Made by a program: the position numbers and the translations under genes. Below the pieces are notes generated by a model. It worked only from the letters and a program-made list of their open reading frames with translations. It did not search any database and was not told where the DNA came from. A stretch of 64,000 nucleotides of DNA from Megamonas sp. UBA1796 (GTDB taxonomy: Bacteria; Bacillota; Negativicutes; Selenomonadales; Selenomonadaceae), in the NCBI GenBank assembly GCA_002319795.1, contig DCFU01000004.1, positions 1,019 through 65,018 of the forward strand, read 5' to 3'. Within the stretch, counting starts at the first letter, position 1. Every line of letters begins with the position of its first letter. Below are positions 40,306 through 50,318 of the stretch, piece by piece.

Positions 40306-42167
40306 CACGTCCGTTTAAACATTTTTGCTAATTCGTCACTGCTGAATCTTAAAATTGTAGGCCTGCCATGTGGACAAGTATAGGGCAGGGATGTGTGTGC
40401 AAGTTCATCGAGGATGATCTGCATCTGGCGAAGGTTCAGCTCGTCTCCTGCTTTGATTGCAGCCCGGCAAGCTGTTGTTGCAAGACAGGCATGACGAATC
40501 TCCTTAGCTGTCAAACCGTGCATATTAAACAAAGACTCTAATATCTCCCGAATGATATCCTCCGCTTCACTTACAGGAATATCCGTTGGGACTTCCCGCA
40601 GACGAAATTGATTTTCTCCAGAAGGTTCCATATCAAATCCCAGACTTCGAAAAAGGTCCTGATGCAGCAAAATAAGCTCAGTCTCTCTGGGTGAAAAATC
40701 AAGCAGAGAATGTACAAGCAGCTGCTGTGAGGGAATTCTATCCGCCATAGAAGCAAATTTATCGTAAAGAATACGTTCATGTGCCGCATGCTGGTCGACA
40801 ATATACAAGCCTTTATCCGTTTTAGCTACAATAAAGCAGCGAGCAACCTGCCCGATTGGTGTTAAAGGCTCCTGTAGCTTTTCCACTGCTATATTCAAAG
40901 CTTTTCCCGTTTCTGCAACTTGCTCAACCGGCGCAAAATCGGCCTGATATATTTGCTCTGCAATATTTTTCTCTTGCAATGGCATCTGCGTTGTAACAGG
41001 ATACATGTCATGCTCCTTGGCTGCCTGCCATCCTTGCACGGCACTGGCAGGTATTGGCGCAGACACGGACGTTATAGCATTTTCGGCTGGTATAGAGGCC
41101 GGGACAAAATGCATCGGTTCCATTGTATAATGGCGCTCCGGATGCTGTACGCTCGCAGCCACAGTTTCCAGCGTTTGGCCCGCTGGCCGAATAGCATCGA
41201 CCACAGCCTTATAAACGGCTTTAAAAATACGTCCCTCATCTTCAAATTTCATTTCGCTTTTTTGTGGGTGGACATTAACATCTATAGAATTTGCTGGTAC
41301 TGTAATCTCTAATACAATCAACGGATAGCCTGATTTTGGCAAAAGTGAATGGTATGCATTATCAATAGCCTTGGATATCGCTTTATTGACAATAATTCTT
41401 CCATTTACTATAAAGGTCTGCCAGCTACGGCTGCTCCGAAGCATGGATGGTTTGGTAATATAACCTGTTATATTGATATCCGTGTCCTCAAAGTCCATCC
41501 CCAGCAAAGCCTCACTGACCTTGCTGCCATAAATACTTTGTATTGTATCTGCCAAAGAACCATTGCCCGGTGTAGATATAGAAAGCTTATTATTATTTAT
41601 GAACCGAAAAGCTGTCGATGTATTGGACAAAGCCAGCTTAATGATAAAATCATTGATTTTCCCCCCCTCGGTATTCGTTGTCTTTAAAAACTTCTTGCGG
41701 GCGGGAGTATTAAAAAAAAGATCTTCCACTTTGACTGTAGTACCGATATTGCATCCGGTCTCACGAATATCAGGTATCTTTCCGCCGATAAGATCAACCT
41801 GTGTCCCAAGCTCATCATTTTCCTGTCTGGTCATCAATGAAAAACGGGATACTGAAGCAATGGTAGGCAACGCCTCACCCCGAAAACCAAGTGTTTGAAG
41901 ACTGTTTAAATCGCCAGCCTCCTGAATTTTACTTGTTGCATGGCGTAATATAGCAAGCTGGGCATCTTCGCGACTCATGCCACGGCCATTATCGGTTACA
42001 CGCATAAAGCTCGTACCGCCAGCCATAATTTCCACCTCAATACGGACAGCACCTGCATCAAGGGAATTCTCCACAAGCTCCTTAATTACAGATGCCGGCC
42101 TTTCCACAACCTCGCCTGCAGCGATTTTATTGATGGTACTATCATTTAAAACATGTATATTGCTCAT
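40305..42167 (-). CDS. mutL: DNA mismatch repair protein MutL
   Basis: A 620-residue MutL. The GHKL ATPase motifs are clear: ELVENSLDAGA (Mg-binding asparagine, about 32-42), DNGRGM (about 59-64), and GFRGEALPTIASV (about 95-107). After a variable linker, the C-terminal dimer domain has DQHAAHERILYDKF (about 457-470), close to the endonuclease metal motif, and CPHGRPTILRF near the end. MutL links mismatch recognition by MutS to strand incision; such MutL proteins nick the strand themselves in bacteria without MutH. It overlaps mutS by 4 bases. Confidence 0.97.
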   Translation of the reverse strand: MSNIHVLNDSTINKIAAGEVVERPASVIKELVENSLDAGAVRIEVEIMAGGTSFMRVTDNGRGMSREDAQLAILRHATSKIQEAGDLNSLQTLGFRGEALPTIASVSRFSLMTRQENDELGTQVDLIGGKIPDIRETGCNIGTTVKVEDLFFNTPARKKFLKTTNTEGGKINDFIIKLALSNTSTAFRFINNNKLSISTPGNGSLADTIQSIYGSKVSEALLGMDFEDTDINITGYITKPSMLRSSRSWQTFIVNGRIIVNKAISKAIDNAYHSLLPKSGYPLIVLEITVPANSIDVNVHPQKSEMKFEDEGRIFKAVYKAVVDAIRPAGQTLETVAASVQHPERHYTMEPMHFVPASIPAENAITSVSAPIPASAVQGWQAAKEHDMYPVTTQMPLQEKNIAEQIYQADFAPVEQVAETGKALNIAVEKLQEPLTPIGQVARCFIVAKTDKGLYIVDQHAAHERILYDKFASMADRIPSQQLLVHSLLDFSPRETELILLHQDLFRSLGFDMEPSGENQFRLREVPTDIPVSEAEDIIREILESLFNMHGLTAKEIRHACLATTACRAAIKAGDELNLRQMQIILDELAHTSLPYTCPHGRPTILRFSSDELAKMFKRT

Positions 42168-44761
42168 GACTTACCGGCCTCCCCCTTTGCCTGATTTTGG
42201 AGTTTGTAGAGTTCATTGAGGGCCTCAAGCGGCGTCATCGTCATAATATCAAGTGATAATATTTCATCACTCAACGAAGAAGAAAACAACGAACCCATAA
42301 GTGAATCGGGTTTCCTTTCCGTTGTTTCTTCAACATGAGACGGTATGGCAGTAACGTTTTCCTCTCTTGCATGCTGTGACTCCAAAGCATCCAAAATAGT
42401 CTGCGCACGCTGTGTAACAGCTTTAGGTAAACCAGCCAAACGTGCTACATGGATCCCATAAGATTTATCCGCACTGCCGGGAACGATACGCCGCAAAAAG
42501 ACAACTTGTGTGCCACGTTCCTTCACGGCAACACAATAATTTTTTACATGTTCATCTTCCAAGTCTGTAAGTTCGTGATAATGTGTAGCAAAAAGTGTCT
42601 TGGCATGCACACGGTCACGCATATGTTCTATAACGGCCCGTGCAATGCTCATGCCGTCAAATGTACTGGTTCCACGGCCTATTTCATCGAGTATAACAAG
42701 GCTGTTTTTTGTTGCATATTTCAATATTTGCGCAACCTCATTCATTTCCACCATAAAGGTACTCTGACCGCTTACAAGATCATCGCTCGCCCCGATACGT
42801 GTAAATATACGATCAACTGGTGAGATTGAAGCCTCACGTGCGGGAATAAAACTGCCCATCTGCGCCATAAGTGTCAACAACGCCACCTGGCGCATATAAG
42901 TAGACTTGCCAGCCATATTCGGCCCTGTAATAAGGATGATCTCACTATCGGCATGATTCAGTCTGGCATCGTTCGGTACAAAAAGATCCCGTGTCAATAT
43001 ACGTTCTACTAAAGGATGTCGTCCATCCTTAATCTCAATTTCTCCGTTCATGGCAATCTTAGGGCGTGTATAGTTATACGTAGAAGCAGCCTCTGCAAGA
43101 CTTGCCAACACATCGACAAGGGCTATTTCATGGGCTGTATGCTGAATACCACTGAGGTTTCTCTTGATGATTTCCCTGACCCCAGTAAAAAGATTGTATT
43201 CAATATTTACAATTTTTTCCTGTGCACCCAATATTTTTGTCTCAAACTCTTTGAGTTCCTCCGTAATATACCGCTCTGCATTGGCAAGTGTCTGTTTACG
43301 GACATAACGCTCCGGAACAAGGCTTGCCCCACTGTGACGGACCTCGATATAATAACCGAACACCTGATTATAGCCTATTTTCAGGGATCTTATACCCGTC
43401 TGCTCGCGCTCCCGTTCCTCAATTTCCTGAAGCATTTGCTTACTGTCATGTGAGACACGCCTATAATCATCCAGTTCCTCATTGTATCCGGTTTTAATGA
43501 TACCGCCCTCTCGGACGGAAAATCCCGGTTCATCTACGATAGCATTTTGCAAAAGGTCTACAATATCTGTATAGAGCTCAATGTTGGTATAACAACCTCG
43601 CAGCATATCAGACCTAGACATCGCCAATTTATTTTTTATCGCTGGAAGTGACATAAGCGAAAGTTTTAACGCAATAAGATCACGTGCATTAGCGGTACCA
43701 ACCTCGATACGTGTCAAAAGGCGCTCAAAATCATAAATTTCCCTGCAGCCCTCACGTACATCACCACGCATACTAAAGTTTTCATGAAGTTCCTGTACTG
43801 CATCTAAACGATCCTTGATTTTTTTGATATCAAGTAAAGGATACTCAAGCCATTTTTTCAAAAGACGGCTTCCCATAGCCGTTTGCGTAAAATCAAGCAC
43901 ATCTAAAAGCGTATCCTTTTTGCCACCATCCCGTAAATTACGCGTTATTTCCAAATTACGCAAAGTATATGTATCCACTACAAGATTATCCGAAGCATCA
44001 AGATACGTAAGACGGTTCAAATGTGTAAGATCAGTTTTTACAGTTTCATGCAAATAATCCAAAAGGGTGGCTACCGCCTCTTTTGCATTCTGAGAAGATG
44101 GCCGGTTATCTGCATCGAAATGTTGTACGACACGGTCCTCCACAGCCGAAGATACATGTGTTATCTCTGTAAATACACAATGGGACAGACGCAGCGAAAC
44201 AAACTCATCAAGCTCATCACGATATGAAAAATCTCCTACAATCAAAAGCTCCGGCATCATAAGACGATATAACTCATCGAAAAGCATCTGCTTGCGGTCC
44301 TGCCCGGAATAAACGCCATAAAAGCATTCACCAGTCGAAATATCTGCTCCGGCAAGAATAATTTCATCATTTTTTTCATATAAGAGAGCAATGTAATTAT
44401 TTTGAGCTGCTTTCAGTGCCGATTCGGAAAGTACAGTTCCCGGAGTTACAATTTTAATAACCTCTCGTTTTGTAAGGCCCTTGGCCTTTGGATCGCCAAT
44501 TTGCTCAGCAATTGCTACCTTATAGCCCTTGCTGATAAGTTTATCAATATAGCTTTCTGCCGCATGATAAGGAATCCCACACATAGGTGCTTTATCTGCA
44601 TTGCCGCTACGGCTTGTAAGTGTAAGTCCAAGTTCTCTTGAAGCCACCTTCGCATCTTCAAAAAACATTTCGTAAAAATCACCTAAACGAAAAAAAAGAA
44701 TTTCGTTCGGATGCTGATTTTTTGTTGCCTGATACTGCTGCATCATTGGTGTCAGCTCCAT
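42164..44761 (-). CDS. mutS: DNA mismatch repair protein MutS
   Basis: An 865-residue MutS1. The N-terminal mismatch-binding domain carries the conserved FFRLGDFYEMFFEDA (Phe-x-Glu motif) at about residues 23-37. The ATPase domain has Walker A GPNMAGKSTYMRQVA (about 610-625), Walker B LVILDEIGRGTSTFDG (about 685-700) and ATHYHEL. It recognises base mismatches and small loops. ATG 44761 was chosen because GGAGG lies upstream; the longer frame would overlap the miaB spacer. It lies 57 bp after miaB and overlaps mutL. Confidence 0.97.
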   Translation of the reverse strand: MELTPMMQQYQATKNQHPNEILFFRLGDFYEMFFEDAKVASRELGLTLTSRSGNADKAPMCGIPYHAAESYIDKLISKGYKVAIAEQIGDPKAKGLTKREVIKIVTPGTVLSESALKAAQNNYIALLYEKNDEIILAGADISTGECFYGVYSGQDRKQMLFDELYRLMMPELLIVGDFSYRDELDEFVSLRLSHCVFTEITHVSSAVEDRVVQHFDADNRPSSQNAKEAVATLLDYLHETVKTDLTHLNRLTYLDASDNLVVDTYTLRNLEITRNLRDGGKKDTLLDVLDFTQTAMGSRLLKKWLEYPLLDIKKIKDRLDAVQELHENFSMRGDVREGCREIYDFERLLTRIEVGTANARDLIALKLSLMSLPAIKNKLAMSRSDMLRGCYTNIELYTDIVDLLQNAIVDEPGFSVREGGIIKTGYNEELDDYRRVSHDSKQMLQEIEEREREQTGIRSLKIGYNQVFGYYIEVRHSGASLVPERYVRKQTLANAERYITEELKEFETKILGAQEKIVNIEYNLFTGVREIIKRNLSGIQHTAHEIALVDVLASLAEAASTYNYTRPKIAMNGEIEIKDGRHPLVERILTRDLFVPNDARLNHADSEIILITGPNMAGKSTYMRQVALLTLMAQMGSFIPAREASISPVDRIFTRIGASDDLVSGQSTFMVEMNEVAQILKYATKNSLVILDEIGRGTSTFDGMSIARAVIEHMRDRVHAKTLFATHYHELTDLEDEHVKNYCVAVKERGTQVVFLRRIVPGSADKSYGIHVARLAGLPKAVTQRAQTILDALESQHAREENVTAIPSHVEETTERKPDSLMGSLFSSSLSDEILSLDIMTMTPLEALNELYKLQNQAKGEAGKS

Positions 44762-44818
44762 AAACTTTTCCTCCCATGTGAAAAAGGGCTGCATAGACAG
44801 CCCCAACATCCGCTTTTA

Positions 44819-46171
44819 TCAGCTGTTTTGCAATTCACCCTTTAATACCCATGTCTGCGGGTGCGTAACTGCTACCTCGGCTAAACTGCCCTTTTGCTCC
44901 GTTCCCTGATAATTCCAAAGAACAATTTTGTTTGTACGTGTGCGTCCTGTCCAAACAGTATCATCTGTACGGCTGGCCCCTTCGACAAGCACCTCAACCG
45001 TTTGCCCCAGCAATTTATGATTTATCTCAAGGCTGATTTCATTCTGTATCTCCATCAATTTATGTAAACGTTCTTTTTTGCATGTTTCTGCTACCTGATC
45101 CTTCATGGTTGCAGCAGGCGTACCGGAACGCTTGGAGTATAAAAACGTATAAGCAGCATCATACCGGACTTCCCTTAAAAAGTCCAGCAATTGGGCAAAA
45201 TCATCATCTGTCTCACCGGGAAATCCAACAATAAGATCTGTAGTAATGCTGGCATTCGGAACAGACTTACGGATTTTTTTTACAAGTTCTTTATAATACT
45301 CCACCGTATAGATACGATTCATTGCCTTTAATATTCTATTGCTGCCATATTGGACAGGCAAATGAAAATGCTCACAGATATGCCTGCTGTTTTTCACAGT
45401 CTCGATAACTTTGTCACTCAGATCCTTAGGATGCGACGTCATATAACGCACACGTTCTATTCCCTGAATATTGTCAACAGCCTGCAGCAGATCTGCAAAA
45501 TCAGCTTTCTTATGATCCTTCCCATAAGAATTCACATTTTGCCCAAGCAGCGTTACTTCTTTAAAGCCATCCGTTACAGCAGACTCCACCTCACGCACCA
45601 CATCCTCAGGCAAACGGCTGCGCTCCCTGCCGCGTACATACGGCACAATGCAATAAGAGCAAAAATTATTACAGCCATACATAATGGGCACCCAGGCAGA
45701 CAGTCCATCCCCTCGCTGCACCGGTACATCGTCTGGAAGTTCTGTATCTCCCAGGAGCACATCCACAATATGTCTGCCAGTTATGACCTGAATCTCCTCA
45801 ACTACATGTATAAGCTCATGTACCTTGTTCGTCCCTAAGACAAAATCGATATGTGGTGCCCGCTTGATAAGCGCGTCACCCTCTTTTTGAGCCATGCAGC
45901 CTGTAATACCAAAGATAAGTCTAGGATTTTTTTGCTTTAAATGCTTGATTTCACCTATTTTTCCATAGACTTTATCCTCTGCTGATTCGCGTACACAACA
46001 GGTATTTAATAGAATTAAATCCGCCGAAGTTATATCATCTGTACGCTCGTAGCCGATTGTCAACAGTTGTCCCAGCATTCGTTCTGCATCAGATTGGTTC
46101 ATCTGGCAGCCATAAGAGTGCATATATACGCTTTTTTTTTGTTTTTTTGTATTGTTATCTATTTTCTTCAA
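44819..46171 (-). CDS. miaB: tRNA-2-methylthio-N6-dimethylallyladenosine synthase MiaB
   Basis: A 450-residue methylthiotransferase. The N-terminal UPF0004 domain has three cysteines (SYGCQMNQSD, NTCCVRESAED, GITGCMAQKEG), the radical SAM domain has CNNFCSYCIVPYVRGRERSR (about 168-187), and a TRAM domain ends the protein. It adds a methylthio group to i6A37 of tRNAs. The start appears to be TTG at 46171, because starting at the next ATG would remove part of the first strand of the N-terminal domain; GGGGAA lies 11 bases upstream and a TATAAT box is seen further upstream. miaB-mutS-mutL is a common order in Firmicutes. Confidence 0.96.
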   Translation of the reverse strand: MKKIDNNTKKQKKSVYMHSYGCQMNQSDAERMLGQLLTIGYERTDDITSADLILLNTCCVRESAEDKVYGKIGEIKHLKQKNPRLIFGITGCMAQKEGDALIKRAPHIDFVLGTNKVHELIHVVEEIQVITGRHIVDVLLGDTELPDDVPVQRGDGLSAWVPIMYGCNNFCSYCIVPYVRGRERSRLPEDVVREVESAVTDGFKEVTLLGQNVNSYGKDHKKADFADLLQAVDNIQGIERVRYMTSHPKDLSDKVIETVKNSRHICEHFHLPVQYGSNRILKAMNRIYTVEYYKELVKKIRKSVPNASITTDLIVGFPGETDDDFAQLLDFLREVRYDAAYTFLYSKRSGTPAATMKDQVAETCKKERLHKLMEIQNEISLEINHKLLGQTVEVLVEGASRTDDTVWTGRTRTNKIVLWNYQGTEQKGSLAEVAVTHPQTWVLKGELQNS

Positions 46172-46372
46172 AGCTTAATCGTTCCCCTATTCTTAGAAAT
46201 CATTCTCATTATATCATAAATTACGAATAAAAATAAAGGAGGATTCCCAACAAAGGACACAATTCATATATTCTCATGAAAGTTTTCGGCTCGTTCATAT
46301 TCGCATCACTGCTAAAAATTTTATTTACCACTTACCAGGTTCCAATGCACTTTTATAAAGAACCTTTGTGCT

Positions 46373-46685
46373 TTATAAACGAATATGCCGCTTCATAAAG
46401 AAGCGGCATATTCGTGATAAATAAAATATATGTACCCAACATTGCATATATTTAATAAAGTCCAAATTGCTATCTTTTGTCCACACTGCGCCGCTCAGAC
46501 CGAATTGGCTATCGTTAGCCATGTGAATGATCTCTTCTTCTGTATGGAATTTGATAAAGCAAGCAATCGGACCAAAAATTTCCTCTCTGGAAAATCTCAT
46601 GGAGTTTGTAACATCACCAAGAACCGTTGGCTGCATGAATGCTCCGTGCGCGAGTTCTTTCTCTAAATCATCGGCGATTTTTCCG
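46373..46685 (-). pseudogene. Aldehyde dehydrogenase fragment
   Basis: About 75 residues match the C-terminal third of NAD-dependent aldehyde dehydrogenases of the betaine aldehyde dehydrogenase type: LEKELAHGAFMQPTVLGDVT, then REEIFGPIACFIKF and ANDSQFGLSGAVWTKD. The catalytic cysteine region and the C-terminus are missing, and the frame runs on into unrelated sequence after WTKD. The upstream end lies inside the tail of the HD-GYP gene in another frame, so a deletion joint is near 46685. Confidence 0.85.
46380..46414 (-). terminator. Terminator-like hairpin
   Basis: A perfect 15-bp stem (46380-46394 with 46400-46414) with loop ATAAA; on the minus strand it is followed by TTTATAAA only. It may end the HD-GYP transcript. 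Confidence 0.5.
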
Positions 46686-47753
46686 CACGGCAGATTTTTT
46701 ATAGCGTTCTGTTAAGGCAATAACCTCTTCTTCCGACATAATGTGTGAAATAAATGTGGTAAGATTATCTGTCATTTTCATTTCAAACCATTCCTCAAAA
46801 AATTTTCCCTTCATATCCCCAATCAATAAAACAGTCGGACGTGCCTGCATCTTAGGACGGACATCCGTGACAATACCGATGTATTGCCTGTCTAAGACAA
46901 CAAAAGAACCAACCGGATACAGTGGCGCCTTCATCAAGAACAAATCTGCAATCCGCTTGTCTAAATAGCTGGAACTCAATGCCATGACAGCTTCATATGC
47001 CTGATGCGGCAAAAGACATTCCTTTCCCGGCTCAGGTGAAGATACAAGCCTGTCATAAACATCAGCAACTGCAGTAATTCGTGCATACTCATGGATCTTA
47101 TCCCCTGCTATACCACGGGGAAAGCCCGTACCATCGTACTTTTCATGATGTGCATAAACCACATGGGCTGATAGCGTAGAATATTTGCGTATTTTTCGTA
47201 CATACGCAAATCCCCTCGATGGATGTTCTTCCTCTTTTGCACTATCATCCAATACCTTGCCAATATCATGCAGCAAAGCTCCCATAATCAATCCACGCAT
47301 ACGGACGATATTATAGTCCATGTCATGTCCGATAACCGCCGTAAGCGCAGCAACATTCAGACAATGTCCATAAACGTAATCCTCTGCAACCAGATCATTG
47401 TCTAAGCGAATAATCTGATTTAACCGGACAGATTCCAGAATCATTCTGGCCGTCATAGAAATGCTGTCGATATCCAGGACCTTTCCTTCCCCTGCATCAT
47501 CAAAAGCGCGTTTCAGTGTTTTTATCGCCTCTGTTTTTTTATCTTCCGGTAAAGTCTCTTCATAAATGAGCCCTGCACGTTCCAAAATTGGATTGGATAT
47601 TGCCAAATTATGTATACCCATGCTTTGTATCCTTTTAATATAAGTATCCGTCAAGCGAATGCTGCTGCCTAATAGTATTCTTCCATCGGCTGTGCGCAAG
47701 CGGCTATAAGTCTTCATTCCTTGTTTTAAATTTTGCACCGAGATTTTTTGCAT
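46668..47753 (-). CDS. HD-GYP domain protein
   Basis: A 361-residue protein. The first ~110 residues form a helical region without a recognised fold; the HD-GYP domain spans about 115-290 with the HD pair in ALLHDIGKVLDD and the signature HHEKYDGTGFPRGIAG (GFP in place of GYP). Such domains hydrolyse cyclic di-GMP or related nucleotides. The C-terminal ~60 residues extend beyond the domain. The last few codons lie in the joint with an aldehyde dehydrogenase remnant, so the C-terminus may not be original. No receiver or membrane segment is present. Confidence 0.87.
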   Translation of the reverse strand: MQKISVQNLKQGMKTYSRLRTADGRILLGSSIRLTDTYIKRIQSMGIHNLAISNPILERAGLIYEETLPEDKKTEAIKTLKRAFDDAGEGKVLDIDSISMTARMILESVRLNQIIRLDNDLVAEDYVYGHCLNVAALTAVIGHDMDYNIVRMRGLIMGALLHDIGKVLDDSAKEEEHPSRGFAYVRKIRKYSTLSAHVVYAHHEKYDGTGFPRGIAGDKIHEYARITAVADVYDRLVSSPEPGKECLLPHQAYEAVMALSSSYLDKRIADLFLMKAPLYPVGSFVVLDRQYIGIVTDVRPKMQARPTVLLIGDMKGKFFEEWFEMKMTDNLTTFISHIMSEEEVIALTERYKKSAVRKNRR

Positions 47754-48123
47754 AAATAAATCACATTCCCATTTTGCTTTAATAATCTATCAAATGAATT
47801 AAAATAAATATCACAATGCTTTCATACGTTTTATGCAAAGTAAACTCATAGAAATAATATACCTATTACACAGGTTTAGAGCTGTATTCCTCAAAACTTC
47901 ATATATGAATATATTGTACCAAAAAATTTTTTTCTGTACCTAAAGTCATGATTCTTTTTCTAATTTCGCCATAACAATGCCAAATCCTGCTTAATATTCA
48001 ATGATGTATAATATATATGTTTTAAGCAATTCTCTATTTTTTGAATACTTTCCCTTATTATAAAAAAACATCTGAAATGATTTTTTATACCATCTCAGAC
48101 GTTTTATATCCTTTATATGAAAA
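47754..48123. other. 370-bp gap between the HD-GYP gene and the his operon end
   Basis: The gap contains the AT-rich promoter region of the HD-GYP gene and the terminator of the nitroreductase gene at 48062-48105. I see no coding frame with a ribosome binding site. Confidence 0.5.
48062..48105 (-). terminator. Terminator of the his operon
   Basis: A 15-bp stem with two G-U pairs (48065-48079 with 48091-48105) is followed by seven T on the minus strand, 20 bp past the nitroreductase stop. Confidence 0.8.
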
Positions 48124-48858
48124 TTATATTTTACCAACCGTGGCTGCATAGACAGCAAATTCATCCTGTCCATCAATCCCCAAAGCAGCATTGAGCTCTT
48201 CATCGTAAAAGCCACCGATAGCACAAACCCCCAAATGCAGCGTATAAGCAGACAGATATAAATTTTGGCAAACATGCCCTGCTTCTATAAAAAGATAGCG
48301 ATAAGCACGATTGCCAAACGCATATGCCATAGCTTCAAGCCGCGCTGTCCATATAAAGGTTACAGCACTGTCTTTTATCATGTTTGCAGCTTTAAAACCA
48401 GCCAATAAAGATTTTTCTGCATTATCAGCTGTATCTAGGAAGACTAATGCGTGCTCTGGTGCTAAAAAGCGATAAAGCCCGGGACGCAAACCCTCCACAC
48501 GTTGTATGTATAAATAGGTTTCAAAAGCATGGCATGCTCCGGCAGAAGGCACATTGCGTATGGTGCTTCCTCCCGGTAAGCCCATTTTTACGCCTTGCGT
48601 GCACCAAAGCAAACAGGATAATTCCTTAAGCGTCATATACGCAGTACTGTATTGACGTACAGACGAGCGCAGCTCGATGAGTTCGAGGAAATTTATCTGC
48701 TTGTCTGGCAAAAGCTCAGGTTCCGGTAAAGCAATCAAAACAGCGTCCGCAAATAAAGGCCTTTTTGCGGGCGGTGGTAAAGCTTGTGACTTTTTTGTGT
48801 TTTGACAATTTTTTAAATAAGTTGCCTGTAAAAATTTCTGACATATATTCTCCTGCAT
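48124..48858 (-). CDS. SagB/ThcOx-type nitroreductase family protein
   Basis: A 244-residue FMN-dependent nitroreductase-fold protein. Motifs are IELRSSVRQYS (phosphate-binding arginines, about 63-73), LLWCTQGV, PSAGACHAFETYLYI and a C-terminal GGFYDEELNAALGI, which are typical of SagB/ThcOx family oxidoreductases. Members include azoline oxidases of peptide modification, but many stand alone with unknown function, as here; no peptide precursor or cyclodehydratase is nearby. It starts 5 bp after hisIE (ATG 48858, GAGGT-free context), so it is probably co-transcribed with the his genes. A histidine-pathway role is not known to me. Confidence 0.8.
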   Translation of the reverse strand: MQENICQKFLQATYLKNCQNTKKSQALPPPAKRPLFADAVLIALPEPELLPDKQINFLELIELRSSVRQYSTAYMTLKELSCLLWCTQGVKMGLPGGSTIRNVPSAGACHAFETYLYIQRVEGLRPGLYRFLAPEHALVFLDTADNAEKSLLAGFKAANMIKDSAVTFIWTARLEAMAYAFGNRAYRYLFIEAGHVCQNLYLSAYTLHLGVCAIGGFYDEELNAALGIDGQDEFAVYAATVGKI

Positions 48859-48863
48859 CACAA

Positions 48864-49559
48864 TTACATATCCGGGCGTACACCCGTTTTCCCTTCAAAG
48901 TTATGGTAGTTTCCACCACTGCGCCGATCCATAAGTTCAGCAAACAGCTCTTCAGGCGAAATATTATGGAACGCCAGTAAAACAAGACAGTGATACCAAA
49001 GATCACCCATTTCATAGAGTATCTCACTCTGTTCCATGTTTTTTGAGGCAATGATTGTCTCAACGGCCTCCTCGCCCACCTTTTTAAGTATTTTATCCTG
49101 CCCCTTATCAAAAAGATAATTTGTATAAGAACCCTTTACGGGGTTCATGCGACGATCCTGTATCACATTATATAGTTCGTTGAGCACCCGGGCTAGGGAA
49201 ACTTTCGGTGATTCCGGTATAACGGCAACACTTTTAGGATTCTCTCCCAGCCGTCGGCCGCTAAAACAAGAATAGGATCCTGTATGACAGGCAACACCCG
49301 TTTGATGCACACTGAGCAGCAATGTATCTCCATCACAATCATAGGAAATTTCTTTTACCTTTTGTACATTACCAGAGGTTTCTCCCTTTTGCCAGAGCCT
49401 TTGACGGCTGCGACTAAAAAACCATGTATACCCAGTTTCCAGTGTCTTTTCCAGTGACTCCTTGTTCATATAGGCCAGCATAAGCACCTGACCATTTGCC
49501 TCTTGTACAATCGCAGGAACTAACCCTGTTTGATCAAATTTTACCATTGATATATCCAT
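48864..49559 (-). CDS. hisIE: Bifunctional phosphoribosyl-AMP cyclohydrolase / phosphoribosyl-ATP pyrophosphatase HisIE
   Basis: A 231-residue fusion. Residues about 1-115 are HisI ([19 protein letters not shown], then [11 protein letters not shown] and the zinc cysteines of [10 protein letters not shown]) and residues about 125-215 are HisE ([43 protein letters not shown]). It carries out steps two and three of histidine synthesis. It overlaps the hisF stop by one base. Confidence 0.97.
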   Translation of the reverse strand: MDISMVKFDQTGLVPAIVQEANGQVLMLAYMNKESLEKTLETGYTWFFSRSRQRLWQKGETSGNVQKVKEISYDCDGDTLLLSVHQTGVACHTGSYSCFSGRRLGENPKSVAVIPESPKVSLARVLNELYNVIQDRRMNPVKGSYTNYLFDKGQDKILKKVGEEAVETIIASKNMEQSEILYEMGDLWYHCLVLLAFHNISPEELFAELMDRRSGGNYHNFEGKTGVRPDM

Positions 49560-50317
49560 CAGAATCTTACCTCCACCCCTCGCGATTTCAAGTAATCTTT
49601 TACCTGTCTCACTGTAAACTGACCGTAATGGAATACAGAAGCCGCAAGCACGGCATCTGCCTTTCCCAGCGTAAGCACGTCATAGAAATGCTCCAGATTT
49701 CCTGCTCCTCCGGAAGCAATAACCGGTACATCAACCGCCTCGGAAACCGCTTTGGTCAGGGCAATATCATAACCATCCTTCGTGCCATCTGCATCCATGC
49801 TGGTGAGCAATATCTCGCCTGCACCAAGGGCTACAGCCTTTTTTATCCATGCCAGACAGTCCAGTCCTGTCGGTGTCCGCCCGCCATTTATATATACTTC
49901 CCAGCTATCTTCACCATTTCTCCGGGCATCAACGGCAAGCACAATACACTGCCGACCAAATTTTTCAGCCCCCTGGCGAAGTAAATCCGGATTCTTTATG
50001 GCCGCGGTATTAACCGAAGTTTTATCAGCCCCAGCCTTTAGCATAATGCGCATATCCTCCACCGTGCGAATGCCACCACCAACCGTAAAGGGAATAAAGA
50101 CCTGCGAAGCACAGTCAGATGCCATCCGGACCATAGTGTTCCTTTTTTCATGGGAAGCTGTAATGTCAAGAAACACCAATTCATCCGCACGCTCTTTATC
50201 ATAACGCGCAGCCAAATCAACCGGGTTTCCGGCATCTCGAAGGCCTACGAAATTTGTTCCTTTAACCACACGCCCATCTTTTACATCGAGACAAGGAATA
50301 ATTCGCTTTGTATACAT
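49559..50317 (-). CDS. hisF: Imidazole glycerol phosphate synthase, cyclase subunit HisF
   Basis: A 252-residue beta/alpha barrel. The catalytic aspartates lie in [13 protein letters not shown] (about residue 11) and [13 protein letters not shown] (about 130), with phosphate motifs [10 protein letters not shown] and ASGGAGN. It makes IGP and AICAR from PRFAR using ammonia from HisH. ATG 50317 has GGAGG. Confidence 0.97.
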   Translation of the reverse strand: MYTKRIIPCLDVKDGRVVKGTNFVGLRDAGNPVDLAARYDKERADELVFLDITASHEKRNTMVRMASDCASQVFIPFTVGGGIRTVEDMRIMLKAGADKTSVNTAAIKNPDLLRQGAEKFGRQCIVLAVDARRNGEDSWEVYINGGRTPTGLDCLAWIKKAVALGAGEILLTSMDADGTKDGYDIALTKAVSEAVDVPVIASGGAGNLEHFYDVLTLGKADAVLAASVFHYGQFTVRQVKDYLKSRGVEVRF

Positions 50318-50318
50318 T

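Noticed and set aside
48124..48858. Peptide-modification (azole) cluster suggested by the SagB-like gene
   Set aside because: No cyclodehydratase, precursor peptide or transporter gene is nearby; only histidine genes adjoin.
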